From Alphaproteobacteria bacterium (GTDB taxonomy: Bacteria; Pseudomonadota; Alphaproteobacteria; UBA2136; UBA6156): a stretch of DNA of 34,666 nucleotides. The position numbers and the translations under genes were made by a program. The stretch is taken from assembly GCA_027483385.1 (NCBI GenBank), contig JAIXUT010000185.1, positions 1 to 34,666 on the forward strand. Direction: 5' to 3'. Under the pieces are notes generated by a model. The model worked only from the letters and a program-made list of their open reading frames with translations. It ran no database searches and had not been told where the DNA came from. Of this stretch, positions 6,782 to 14,853 are shown in pieces. Position 1 is the stretch's first letter, and each line of letters begins with the position of its first letter.

Positions 6782-7926
6782 TGAATCATAAGAATCAACC
6801 ATATTACAAACTGCTCACCGAGCAGGGCGCTACCGAAGCAACCATATTCCTGTACGGTTACATTGGTGAAGAATGGTCCTGGGATCCAGCAAAGTACGAA
6901 TACGTCCAAAAGGGCGTAACGGATATTGAGTTTGTGAAAGAACTCAATGCTTTGGCAGCGCAATACCCGGTTATCCACTTGCGCATCAATTCTCCAGGAG
7001 GTGACTTTTTCCATGGCAATGCGATCATGTCGGCCATTCAAAACAGCGCCGCCGAAATCCATACCTGGAACGATGGTATTTGCGCCAGCATGGCCGCCGA
7101 TATTTGGATGTGTGGCAAACAGCGCCACATGGCCAAAAATGCGCTGTTGATGGTGCATCCAGCATGGAACTATTGCTCAGGCAATGCCCAAACCATGCGC
7201 GAATGTGCCGAAGCGCTGGACAAATTCACCGAAAGCGCCATCACTGCCACCGCTGCCAGCATTGGAATTACCGCCGATGAAATGCGCAGCCGATACTACG
7301 CCGATTACAAGGATCACTGGCTCACGTACAGTGAAGCCGTGACCGATGGCCTGGTATCCGACACTACCGAATACGCTGCCGCCGATCCGATGAAGGTTTC
7401 GGCTGGCATGCCTTATAAACAGCTGCTGGAAACGATGATTACCAGCGAGGCCACCGTCAAAAAAGAGGCTGATACCTCTATTATCGGTCGTATTAGAGAG
7501 GTTCTGAGTGATATGCTCGGTACCCAGAAACAACAACCTGTTATCACTCAACAAAAAGACATGAAATTCGAAGATTTCAAAAAAAGCCTCGAGGATGGCT
7601 CGCTGGATCCAGCGGCGGTAAAAGCCGAACTGGATGCCTTGGAAGCCGCTAAAGCGCCAAAAACGGATTCCGAAAGTGAAGCGATCAAAGCCTTGCGCGA
7701 TGAATTCACGGCGGTAAAAACCGAACTGGAAAATACCCGTAAAGCGCTGAATGAACTGGGCGCAAAGCCTGGTGCTGAGCGCAGCACGCCGGATGCTCCG
7801 GAAACGGACCTTCCAATCGCAGGTATTGGCACACCCGATGCGAAAAAAGCCCTGGATGAAGCCAATGCGAATTTGGCAAAAACTGCGGCTTTGGGCCAAA
7901 ACCCATACACGCAACGTGTGATCTAA
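6781..7926 (+). CDS. ClpP-type prohead protease with C-terminal scaffold-like domain
   Basis: The 381-residue product has a ClpP/crotonase-type serine protease domain at residues about 20-205. INSPGGD at 70-76 forms the oxyanion region, S103 in GICASMAAD is the nucleophile, H126 in LLMVHPAW the base and D178 in YKDHW the likely third residue. After a linker come residues 261-381: acidic, alanine-rich and partly coiled coil, typical of scaffolding proteins. The protease would mature the prohead by cutting scaffold and itself. An internal ATG at 7561, opening the scaffold-like part in frame, may also make a separate scaffold. The capsid gene follows directly. Confidence 0.88.
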   Translation: MNHKNQPYYKLLTEQGATEATIFLYGYIGEEWSWDPAKYEYVQKGVTDIEFVKELNALAAQYPVIHLRINSPGGDFFHGNAIMSAIQNSAAEIHTWNDGICASMAADIWMCGKQRHMAKNALLMVHPAWNYCSGNAQTMRECAEALDKFTESAITATAASIGITADEMRSRYYADYKDHWLTYSEAVTDGLVSDTTEYAAADPMKVSAGMPYKQLLETMITSEATVKKEADTSIIGRIREVLSDMLGTQKQQPVITQQKDMKFEDFKKSLEDGSLDPAAVKAELDALEAAKAPKTDSESEAIKALRDEFTAVKTELENTRKALNELGAKPGAERSTPDAPETDLPIAGIGTPDAKKALDEANANLAKTAALGQNPYTQRVI

Positions 7927-7973
7927 TCAATCACGTAATCAAAACACGCTCACTTTTTTATCTGTAAAAAAAT

Positions 7974-8939
7974 ATGAATCATTTACTCTCCATTGAGGCA
8001 ACTGCGGCCATGCTGAATCAGCAAGTGGTGCAGTTTTCTCCTGAAATCAAAACCAAGTTCCGGGTAGGGCTTGAATTTGAAAATATGTTGCCATTTGTAC
8101 AGGCCGATAAAATGTACTCAGCGGTAAACGTCACTACCGGTGATATTTTGCAGCCGTACCAGCCCCGATTTACGCCCAACAACCAGGAGGCTTTTGACGC
8201 CGTTGACAATACCCTTCGGCCGATCAAATTGGACCTTGAATTCACCGAGGAGCAACTTGAAAAGTTCTACGATAAGTGGGCTGCAAACTGGTTTGAAGGC
8301 GGTAAAGATCCAATGCAATGGACTTACCCCAAATACATAATCGAAGCGGAAATCATGCCGTCTTTCCGTGACAATCTGAACGATGCCGCATGGGCAGGTG
8401 AATATGTAGCGCCTACTGCTGGTGTACCGGGTGCAGTATTGGAATCGGTAAACGGTTACAAAAAAGCCATCGCCGACGCCATCACCGCAGGCAAGCTGGT
8501 ACCGGTAGCCTCTGGATCATATACCGCATCGGATATCCGCTCCAAATTGGAAGACTGGATGCTAGCCATGCCCCGCGAAGTGCGCGGCCGGAGCGGTAAA
8601 ATCCTCATGTCTGATTCGTGGATGCGCAAGTACTACTACGATTACCGTGGCGATTTCAATGTATCTACCTGGCAGCAACTTAACCAGCAAATGGGCGGCT
8701 TGACTGTGGATGGTACTAACTGCATGATTGTAGGCGTGAAAGCCATGGAAGGCAGCAACCGGTGGATTTTCCTTCCCGATAATCAGCAAAACATGATCAT
8801 CGGTACGCGTCGTGGCTACCCACAGTACCCGCAGTTCATTTTCCAGGCTGACCTGTACACATTGAAAGCCAAGGCGGTTATTTACCGCTTCTTTGGCTTT
8901 GAGTACTGGTCGAATTTGTATGTGAACGACCAGGCGTAA
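7974..8939 (+). CDS. Major capsid protein (HK97-fold candidate)
   Basis: The 321-residue protein follows the protease/scaffold gene, the standard position of an HK97-type capsid protein. It begins after the AT-rich leader ATCTGTAAAAAAAT. Features include an early helix-rich arm (EIKTKFRVGLEFENMLPF), an acidic E-loop-like region and strand-rich C-terminal segments (CMIVGVKAMEG; ALYTLKAKAV-like DLYTLKAKAVIYRFFGFEYW). A terminator follows. I assign it from position, size and resemblance to Bacteroidota phage capsid proteins; a structure-based search would confirm the fold. Confidence 0.75.
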   Translation: MNHLLSIEATAAMLNQQVVQFSPEIKTKFRVGLEFENMLPFVQADKMYSAVNVTTGDILQPYQPRFTPNNQEAFDAVDNTLRPIKLDLEFTEEQLEKFYDKWAANWFEGGKDPMQWTYPKYIIEAEIMPSFRDNLNDAAWAGEYVAPTAGVPGAVLESVNGYKKAIADAITAGKLVPVASGSYTASDIRSKLEDWMLAMPREVRGRSGKILMSDSWMRKYYYDYRGDFNVSTWQQLNQQMGGLTVDGTNCMIVGVKAMEGSNRWIFLPDNQQNMIIGTRRGYPQYPQFIFQADLYTLKAKAVIYRFFGFEYWSNLYVNDQA

Positions 8940-8980
8940 CCCGCTTTCGCTAGGGCTACAGCGGGTAAATCATTTGAATA

Positions 8981-9022
8981 GCCGGGTGGGCAAAAGCCAA
9001 GATTGCCGCCCGGCACTTTTTT
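8981..9022 (+). terminator. Terminator after the capsid gene
   Basis: A GC-rich stem (8981-8993 with 9003-9014, one bulge) and a 9-base loop are followed by AC and six Ts. It allows high capsid expression with limited read-through. A smaller stem (CCCGCT/AGCGGG) lies just upstream at about 8940-8965. Confidence 0.75.
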
Positions 9023-9047
9023 CACAAAATAACCTTCTACATATATC

Positions 9048-9401
9048 ATGTCAGATCAGGAAAAAGAACTCAAAAAGCAATTGGATGAGGCCCGCAAAGA
9101 AGCCGCCGACCTCCAAAAGCAAATTGCTGCCGCCGCAGCCGAAAAAAAGGTAGCAGAAGATGCCCTCCTTTCCTTGCAGGCTGAAATTGCTTCCGGCAAA
9201 GCACAACCCAAGGTAACGGGCACCTACAAAGGCCATGCATTCGATGCCGGACACTTGCGCGTGCGTGATGGTAATGGCGTACTTCACGATGCCCAAATCC
9301 TCATCAATGAGGCAGCGGATGGTGAAGGCAACGCAGCAGCCTGCGCAGTGTTGGATCGCCTTATCGAAATCAACTATGCCCACTTCCAAAAAGTAGCATA
9401 G
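9048..9401 (+). CDS. Small coiled-coil protein downstream of capsid
   Basis: This 117-residue protein has an N-terminal coiled coil at residues about 3-50 (heptads of K, L, E and A) and a small globular part (GHAFDAGHLRVRDGNGVL, then DAQILINEA). No family is recognised. Its place between capsid and tail-tube candidates suggests a head decoration, connector or assembly factor. No TGTCCTTT site precedes it, so it is probably expressed by read-through. Confidence 0.6.
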   Translation: MSDQEKELKKQLDEARKEAADLQKQIAAAAAEKKVAEDALLSLQAEIASGKAQPKVTGTYKGHAFDAGHLRVRDGNGVLHDAQILINEAADGEGNAAACAVLDRLIEINYAHFQKVA

Positions 9402-9432
9402 TCTTTCCAATCACTTCAAAATACGCATAATC

Positions 9433-9981
9433 ATGTGTGAAATTAATAAATTAACCAATGGCTCATGCCTAACCAATGCCGCTGGTATAAAAGGCACAGG
9501 CTACATGGCGCCCGCTGAAGAGTTTGCCTCCTGGCCTGCATACCAGACACCCAGCGCGGCTGGCGATGGTAAAACGGTCCAGTTGTCTGGTAACTTTTCT
9601 TTCACCGGCGCGGGTAGCGGCAAAGGGTATTTCCGGTCTTTCCCCATGCTTATGGAGAAGGGTGGAGTGAGTTACAAGGCCGTTGGCGGTACTGGCTCAA
9701 AATCACTGGAGGTAATTTTTACCTTTTATGTTGTCGGCTTGGATGCGGTGCAGTTGGAATGGCTGAAGGATGTTAAAAACATCCCAGGCGTATTCTTGTG
9801 TCCTGATAAAAACGGTACCTTGCATACGTTGGGCACCAAGGATGATCCAGCCTACCTCCAAGAGGCGGATGGCGGCACCGGTGTTGCCGCCACGGATGAT
9901 CGTGGTACTTTATACACAATTCGTTGGATTACCAGCACGCCTACTTTGTACACTGGAACGATCAACCAAACGCCAATCTAG
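9433..9981 (+). CDS. Putative major tail tube protein
   Basis: The 182-residue protein has a beta-rich, glycine- and threonine-rich composition with strands such as TVQLSGNFSFTGAGSGKGYF and KSLEVIFTFYVVGLD, and a typical tube-like C-terminus (YTIRWITSTPTLYTG). Size and position after the capsid genes fit a tail tube subunit. No catalytic motif, signal peptide or membrane segment is seen. Alternatively it is a capsid decoration protein. Confidence 0.5.
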   Translation: MCEINKLTNGSCLTNAAGIKGTGYMAPAEEFASWPAYQTPSAAGDGKTVQLSGNFSFTGAGSGKGYFRSFPMLMEKGGVSYKAVGGTGSKSLEVIFTFYVVGLDAVQLEWLKDVKNIPGVFLCPDKNGTLHTLGTKDDPAYLQEADGGTGVAATDDRGTLYTIRWITSTPTLYTGTINQTPI

Positions 9982-9982
9982 T

Positions 9983-10210
9983 ATGTCAGAAAAGGAGAAG
10001 TTTACCACGACCAATACACTTCCTGATTCAATTAAGGAAAAGTATGAATTGGAAAAACTGGAGGGCGGTCCTGTATTCGCCTTGCCGCATTATGGCCAGG
10101 GATCGGTAGATTTTTCTACCATCGAATTGGATACCTGTGAGGCGCTCATCAAAGCGGGATTTCCGCACTTGAAGCGCCGACCTGAAAAAGTAAAGGGAAT
10201 TAAGGAGTAG
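9983..10210 (+). CDS. Small hypothetical protein after the tube candidate
   Basis: This 75-residue, lysine- and glutamate-rich protein starts one base after the previous stop. The ATG at 9983 is preferred because longer in-frame starts lie inside the tube gene. Visible segments are GGPVFALPHYGQGSVDFSTI and a lysine-rich tail. The gene ends before a strong terminator and closes this transcription unit. No family is recognised. Confidence 0.6.
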   Translation: MSEKEKFTTTNTLPDSIKEKYELEKLEGGPVFALPHYGQGSVDFSTIELDTCEALIKAGFPHLKRRPEKVKGIKE

Positions 10211-10238
10211 TTTGAATTTGTTTCATGAGTCTCGTTGG

Positions 10239-10267
10239 GCCCGCTTCACATCGAAGCGGGCTTTTTT
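10239..10267 (+). terminator. Rho-independent terminator before the terminase operon
   Basis: GCCCGCTTC at 10239-10247 pairs perfectly with GAAGCGGGC at 10253-10261. The loop is five bases and six Ts follow. Late promoter 4 begins two bases later. Confidence 0.88.
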
Positions 10268-10268
10268 A

Positions 10269-10304
10269 TGTCCTTTTCTGATGACCCGTGTGCTGCAACC
10301 TTTG
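10269..10304 (+). promoter_or_regulatory. Putative phage late promoter 4
   Basis: TGTCCTTT at 10269-10276 and AACCTTTG ending at 10304 have the 24-base spacing. ATG codons lie at 10309, four bases after TTTG, and at 10315 in the same frame. It drives the terminase operon. Confidence 0.7.
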
Positions 10305-10308
10305 CAGT

Positions 10309-10986
10309 ATGACGATGTACGACTACTTTTTACAAGAGAAAATGACGTTTGCGCAAGGGGTAAATATCATGAATAATTATCCGATTGCCAGCCTTGGGAT
10401 TACTAAGTCGGCTGCTGAAAACCTAAACAATATTGCCAGAAAACGCAAGCCTACGGAGGCAGAGCGGGGTAAATTATATATTGCATTGCGGGGCATACCT
10501 TACAAAGCAACAGAAAAGCCAGCACCTGAGCCACCCAAGCAAAAGCCAATACCTATACCGGTACCGATACAAGAACCTGCGCCTACGCCGGATGATTTTC
10601 GAGCACACCCGCTATTCAAACAGGCAAAGGAGTTGCACAAGCGCCAAAGTTATGTGCACGCCCTGATGGCCAATGCCGCCACCGATGAGGAGCGCGCCCA
10701 GCACGCCATTGAACTGATGGAAACGATCACGCCGCAACTCGATGGGCTCTATGATCGTATGCGCAACCCTGAGCCCAGTACTGCCTACACTTTCAAATAT
10801 GAAGTACAAGGGTATGATCAGAACGAACCTGCGGCCGACCTAAAAAAACTGCTGAGTCTGCGCACGCGGATTAGCAAATTAAACAAGATCATTCCGCAGG
10901 CAAAAAGCCTTGAACGGCGTAAGGAACTGGAGGCTGAATTAGCCGCCAAAATCGCCGAAAAAGAACGAATCGAAGCCGCAAAATGA
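10309..10986 (+). CDS. Hypothetical protein with proline-rich linker and coiled coil, upstream of terminase
   Basis: The 225-residue protein has an N-terminal globular part (residues 1-65), a proline- and lysine-rich linker at about 66-97 with repeated PIPxP and PAPTP units, and a C-terminal helical part ending in a charged coiled coil (KELEAELAAKIAEKERIEA). Its stop overlaps the start of the small-terminase candidate as ATGA. Role in packaging is suggested only by context. The start four bases after late promoter 4 is chosen; an in-frame upstream ATG at 10288 overlaps the promoter. Confidence 0.65.
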   Translation: MTMYDYFLQEKMTFAQGVNIMNNYPIASLGITKSAAENLNNIARKRKPTEAERGKLYIALRGIPYKATEKPAPEPPKQKPIPIPVPIQEPAPTPDDFRAHPLFKQAKELHKRQSYVHALMANAATDEERAQHAIELMETITPQLDGLYDRMRNPEPSTAYTFKYEVQGYDQNEPAADLKKLLSLRTRISKLNKIIPQAKSLERRKELEAELAAKIAEKERIEAAK

Positions 10987-11639
10987 AGAATATAGCAAGT
11001 ATAAAAGCCAGTGATATCACGCCCGAATTGCTACCCGAATACCGGTGGCGTGAACGCATGCATGGCCTTAGCGAAAGCCAAATCGTAATTGATTGGCTGG
11101 ATAATAATTACGACTTTCCGCTCAAGCCCAAAGAGGAACATATCCGCGATCGATGGTTTGCCGCCAGGGCTTATTTCATGAAGGGATTGAAGTACATGAA
11201 GATCCTGGATAAGTTGCAAGCCGAGTTTGAAATATCGGTCAGCCAGGCGCGCAACGACATTCGCAATATGCGCCACGTATTCGGCGAAATTGGCGAAATA
11301 CCAAAAGATGTGCATCGGCAACGCGCAATCAGCATGGCACTGGATGCCTACAAAAAAGCCAAGAAAAACGATGATGCGGATGCCATGGTAAAGGCCACCA
11401 ATACCTATATGGCTGCTGCAGGACTGGACAAGGACGATCCTGATCGGATTGATCTGGAGAAACTCATGCAGGAACGCAACTATGTGGAGGTGCTGGATCC
11501 GGATGTCCGCAGTCTGATTATGAACTTCATTCAACAAGCCGGTGGTAGTGTGGACATTACCAAATTTTTTGAAACCGTAGCGAAGGCAAAGAACGCCGAA
11601 TACGTAAACTACGAAGAAATGCCCGCCGATGACGAATAG
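10983..11639 (+). CDS. Putative terminase small subunit
   Basis: The 218-residue protein sits directly before the large terminase and overlaps it by 11 bases. The middle has a likely helix-turn-helix region (LDKLQAEFEISVSQARNDIRNM split around residues 78-99), as expected for the DNA-recognition subunit. The C-terminal part contains the acidic YVEVLDPDVRSLIMNF segment and an acidic tail. The subunit would bind phage DNA and hand it to the large subunit. The call rests on gene order and the HTH-like stretch. Confidence 0.6.
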   Translation: MKNIASIKASDITPELLPEYRWRERMHGLSESQIVIDWLDNNYDFPLKPKEEHIRDRWFAARAYFMKGLKYMKILDKLQAEFEISVSQARNDIRNMRHVFGEIGEIPKDVHRQRAISMALDAYKKAKKNDDADAMVKATNTYMAAAGLDKDDPDRIDLEKLMQERNYVEVLDPDVRSLIMNFIQQAGGSVDITKFFETVAKAKNAEYVNYEEMPADDE

Positions 11640-13257
11640 ACCGCCCACCACTTCTGAAATGATCAAGGAGCGCATTGGGCGCTTGCACAACGGCGGTGGC
11701 GGTGATTGGAAAACCCTCAAAGACCAGGTGGATGAGCACTACCGGACCATCCCATACAACGCTGCGCAGCAAATTGCCATCCTGAGCACGGCCATGCTCA
11801 AAACGGTGAAGGAACTGGATTTGGAATGGGGTAGGGGAACGGGCAAAACCACGGTATTTGCCCGATACAGCCGCGTAATTGCCACTGAAATGCCGCGCGG
11901 ATCCTTTCAGTGGATTGTACCGACTTATCAGAAATTCCTGACCGAAATTATACCGGCGTACATACACGCCTTGGAAATGCAAGGGCTGTATAAAGACCTG
12001 CATTATTTCATCGGTCGACGCCCGCCATCAAAATGGAAATGGCCAGAGCCTTACAAGCCACCGTTGAAATACGACAACTTTATCACGTTTTACACCGGCT
12101 TTGGTTTTCACCTGCTCAGCCAGGATATTTCCGGCAGCGGCCGGGGATTGAGCACCGATGGCGAATTTGCAGATGAGGTGGTAATGCTGGACCCGAAAAA
12201 GATGGATGAAAACAGCACGCCCAGTATTCGAGGTAGTAATTACCGTGTGCTGGGGAACAACCGGTGGTTTGATTTTCGGTTGAAAGCCAGCAGTACCGCG
12301 CTCACGCCTGCTGGTTCATGGTTCACCGATCGAGAGGAACTCGCGCAAATGGATGATGGCCAGCGGCATTTATTCCTGAAAGCCAATTGCATTTGCAACA
12401 TGGCGAATTTGAAACCCGACTACCTTTCGGTTGCAAAAAAATCGGCACTCGATCTGGAAATATTCAATGCGGAGTACTTGAATATCAGGCCTCGATTTGT
12501 GCGCGGTGGTTTTTATGCGATGCTGGAGGAAACACGGCACTGTTACACCAACTACAATTATTCGTTCTACACACCCGATGCAGTGGGCATCAAGGCAACG
12601 TGCCAGGGTGACAGCGATCTTACGCCAGGTGAAAAATTATTGATCGGAATGGACTTTGGTGCAGCGATCAATAGCATCACGGTAAGCCAGCAATACCCGG
12701 GAGAATTCCGGACGCTTAAAGAGTTTTTCGGCAAAGGGGCCGAAGGGAAAACACAGGATGATGTGTGTGAAGAGTTCCATCAATACTACTTGCCACACCA
12801 GGCGAGTAATCCGCACATTTTGTTTTTCTACGATGCCACGGGTAATTCGGCCACTGGTAATACGAAACTCAACCGGGCACAACAGGTAGAACAATATCTC
12901 AGCGCGCGCGGCTGGAAAGTGCGGCGTATGACGGTGAGCGGTACCAATCCGCACCATTTTCAGAAATATTTGCTTTGGGAGCGGATATTCAATGAGCAGG
13001 ATCCTCGATTCCCGCGCTTCCGAATCAACAAGCAAAATGCAAGGTTTACATACCTGAGCATGTCGCGCGCGCGCTCGAAAAAGCGGCCCGATGGCACCAT
13101 TGGGAAAGACAAACGGGAAGAGCGCAGCGATAACCCCAACCGACAACTGGCAACCGATCTATCTGATGCGCTGGATAATCCTGTGTATGTGCTGTACGCG
13201 CACCTGATGCGCGATTATGGTCCCTCATTGCCCGACAGCAATATGAGCGGCAGATAG
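11629..13257 (+). CDS. terL: Terminase large subunit
   Basis: The 542-residue protein carries an ATPase domain with Walker A GRGTGKTT at residues 68-75 and a Walker-B-like segment ending D182-E183 (STDGEFADEVVML). A RNase H-like nuclease domain starts at GMDFG (D342), followed by FFYDATGN (D402) and a C-terminal acidic cluster (TDLSDALDN, near 510-516). The ATPase drives DNA into the prohead and the nuclease cuts concatemers. Length is normal. It ends the unit that begins at late promoter 4. A hairpin that also holds late promoter 5 follows. Confidence 0.93.
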   Translation: MTNRPPTTSEMIKERIGRLHNGGGGDWKTLKDQVDEHYRTIPYNAAQQIAILSTAMLKTVKELDLEWGRGTGKTTVFARYSRVIATEMPRGSFQWIVPTYQKFLTEIIPAYIHALEMQGLYKDLHYFIGRRPPSKWKWPEPYKPPLKYDNFITFYTGFGFHLLSQDISGSGRGLSTDGEFADEVVMLDPKKMDENSTPSIRGSNYRVLGNNRWFDFRLKASSTALTPAGSWFTDREELAQMDDGQRHLFLKANCICNMANLKPDYLSVAKKSALDLEIFNAEYLNIRPRFVRGGFYAMLEETRHCYTNYNYSFYTPDAVGIKATCQGDSDLTPGEKLLIGMDFGAAINSITVSQQYPGEFRTLKEFFGKGAEGKTQDDVCEEFHQYYLPHQASNPHILFFYDATGNSATGNTKLNRAQQVEQYLSARGWKVRRMTVSGTNPHHFQKYLLWERIFNEQDPRFPRFRINKQNARFTYLSMSRARSKKRPDGTIGKDKREERSDNPNRQLATDLSDALDNPVYVLYAHLMRDYGPSLPDSNMSGR

Positions 13258-13260
13258 GCT

Positions 13261-13296
13261 TGTCCTTTGGGATCGATGGGACACAAGCCATTTTTG
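13261..13296 (+). promoter_or_regulatory. Putative phage late promoter 5, overlapping a terminator-like hairpin
   Basis: TGTCCTTT at 13261-13268 and CATTTTTG ending at 13296 have the 24-base spacing. The site is embedded in a hairpin: GGCTTGT at 13257-13263 pairs with ACAAGCC at 13283-13289, followed by ATTTTT. The same bases could end terminase transcription and start the next unit. The next gene starts 43 bases after TTTG. Confidence 0.6.
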
Positions 13297-13339
13297 TGTC
13301 GCTAATCGAAACACGTTTCAACATTTTTCACAATAAAAA

Positions 13340-14191
13340 ATGCAGATGAAAAACATTTTTTACGCGCTCACGCTGATGCTGGCTTTGTTCCAGGTGGCAG
13401 CCAGCGCCCAAACAGTGACACTAACGCCGAGCGCGTTGGAAATTGTCGCCCCTAGTGCAAATGCACGCACTTTTTACGCCATTGATGAGGTTTACTTGAT
13501 TTACCAGGCATCTACCGCCAAACTGGAAATTAAGGAAACTGGCACCAATACCCGATTGTGGTATGGTGATACCAGCTCGGTAACGATCAGTGGATCAAGT
13601 ATCTGGAGTTCAAAACTTACCAAGTTTGCCTTGTGGTTCCAGGATGCAACGACTACCAACGGGTACCGGTTCTTTTTCCCACATGATGAGGTTGGTTATC
13701 GATACCGCAGCAGCAATGGTGTTTTAACGGTTTTTGATGAAGACACCAAGAGCATTATTTATGCGCAAAGTATTGACTCGGTAAAGATTAGTGGCGTCAC
13801 GGGCGCAAGCAACAAACTTGCCTACTTACGTGGTAAAAAGTTCCTGCGCGACTACTACAACATGAAAGTAGGGGATGTCCCTACCGCAGTGGTAGGTGCT
13901 GCGGCCGGGAGCGGTGCTACTGTTACCATTGCGGGAAATGCAACGTGCGGGACCATTACGCTTACGCCCGCAGGCACGCCCACCACAACTGGTGTTTTAT
14001 GCACGGTTACACTACCGGTAACATACCCCAATAAAGCAATTGTGTCAATTACCCAATATGATCCAGATTCGGGCGCCAATGCAACACGATGGTTTGCGGA
14101 TAGTACTGCAGGTGCATTTACGCTCAATGCTTCAGGTACCGCTCTGGCAACCACGGCTTACATATTCAGTTACCAGGTAAGCGGTTATTAA
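13340..14191 (+). CDS. Exported phage protein with tail-fibre-like C-terminus
   Basis: The 283-residue protein has a clear signal peptide: MQMKNIFYALT, a hydrophobic core, then cleavage ASA|Q at about residue 23. The middle is beta-rich (residues 30-170). The C-terminal part (about 180-283) is rich in A, T, G and V, ending in strand-rich sequence such as AYIFSYQVSGY, which resembles phage fibre or pilot domains. Sec export from the host is predicted, so it could reach the periplasm, surface or an envelope-assembled virion part. An alternative start at 13346 gives MKNIF. No named family is recognised. Confidence 0.65.
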   Translation: MQMKNIFYALTLMLALFQVAASAQTVTLTPSALEIVAPSANARTFYAIDEVYLIYQASTAKLEIKETGTNTRLWYGDTSSVTISGSSIWSSKLTKFALWFQDATTTNGYRFFFPHDEVGYRYRSSNGVLTVFDEDTKSIIYAQSIDSVKISGVTGASNKLAYLRGKKFLRDYYNMKVGDVPTAVVGAAAGSGATVTIAGNATCGTITLTPAGTPTTTGVLCTVTLPVTYPNKAIVSITQYDPDSGANATRWFADSTAGAFTLNASGTALATTAYIFSYQVSGY

Positions 14192-14219
14192 GATACAATT
14201 GGTTTTGGATGGAAGAGAT

Positions 14220-14254
14220 GCTCAGGCCGCAATGGCTTGGGCATTTTTGTTTTT
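14220..14254 (+). terminator. Intrinsic terminator
   Basis: GCTCAGGCC at 14220-14228 pairs with GGCTTGGGC at 14234-14242, with two G-T pairs and a five-base loop. ATTTTTGTTTTT follows. Late promoter 6 begins seven bases downstream. Confidence 0.7.
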
Positions 14255-14260
14255 ACCCTT

Positions 14261-14296
14261 TGTCCTTTCTACCCGCCATCACGCCACGCACTTTTG
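14261..14296 (+). promoter_or_regulatory. Putative phage late promoter 6
   Basis: TGTCCTTT at 14261-14268 and CACTTTTG ending at 14296 keep the 24-base spacing. The ATG at 14302 lies five bases after TTTG. Confidence 0.7.
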
Positions 14297-14301
14297 CACC
14301 G

Positions 14302-14853
14302 ATGGCGCAGTATCTTTCCAACATAGCAGACTACTACAAGTACCTGTGCGAGCAGCACCCGCTGCTACTGCACTCCAATACGAGTGGAGCACGGGTATTT
14401 GAAGTGAAAGCCTACGAACAGGCCTTTTCGGACTTCCGCACTGCCATAAAGCCGAAAGATTATTTTGTACGCATGATATTGCCCACCATGACCATGCGCA
14501 GCCAGCAAATGCAGGCAGTGAAAAACTACCAGGTAGGCCTGGTGTTTGGCAAATTTTACAGCCGCCGCGAAGGATCCAGTACCGATCTACTCAACGCCTA
14601 CACAGATGCTGAAAAATTAGCAGATTCATTCATCACGCGCATGGTGGCCGATAGTCGCAATGGGCACCCGTTGTTTTTCGGAAGCATTGATGTCGTAGAT
14701 AACTTGAAAGTTCAAGGCGATTTTTGGCAAGCCGAAGGTGATGGATCGTATGGCGCGGTGATGTACCTCTTTGATTTTTCCACCTTCCGTGGCCTCGATG
14801 CGGATTGCTCCGATGTTGTATGGCTTGACGGCGGATTAACTCCTTATCCATAA
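14302..14853 (+). CDS. Hypothetical tail-region protein
   Basis: This 183-residue soluble protein has aromatic motifs (SNIADYYKYLCEQHPLL), an MTMRSQQMQ helix and the segment QVGLVFGKFYSRREG. No signal peptide is visible. The start at 14302 is placed by the late promoter; a longer in-frame start at 14209 would run through the terminator and promoter. The stop and the next start share TAATG, so it is coupled to the following large tail gene. It could be a tail completion or baseplate component, inferred from context. Confidence 0.6.
   Translation: MAQYLSNIADYYKYLCEQHPLLLHSNTSGARVFEVKAYEQAFSDFRTAIKPKDYFVRMILPTMTMRSQQMQAVKNYQVGLVFGKFYSRREGSSTDLLNAYTDAEKLADSFITRMVADSRNGHPLFFGSIDVVDNLKVQGDFWQAEGDGSYGAVMYLFDFSTFRGLDADCSDVVWLDGGLTPYP

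Noticed and set aside
7177-7914. Long minus-strand frame inside the protease gene
   Set aside because: The plus-strand frame has clear ClpP motifs; the reverse frame is a codon-bias shadow without recognisable features.
8940-8976. Tenth late promoter before 9048
   Set aside because: CGCTTT and TCATTTG are present, but the key GTCC and the A at box position two are missing and the spacing is off.
9770-9982. Longer N-terminus for the 75-residue gene
   Set aside because: The extension lies in another frame of the tail-tube candidate; the ATG at 9983 right after the stop is the natural start.
11031-11720. Long minus-strand frame opposite the small terminase
   Set aside because: It is antisense to a coupled, well-placed plus-strand gene and has no recognisable domain.
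12637-13146. Minus-strand frame inside the large terminase
   Set aside because: It is antisense to the conserved nuclease domain and lacks any motif.
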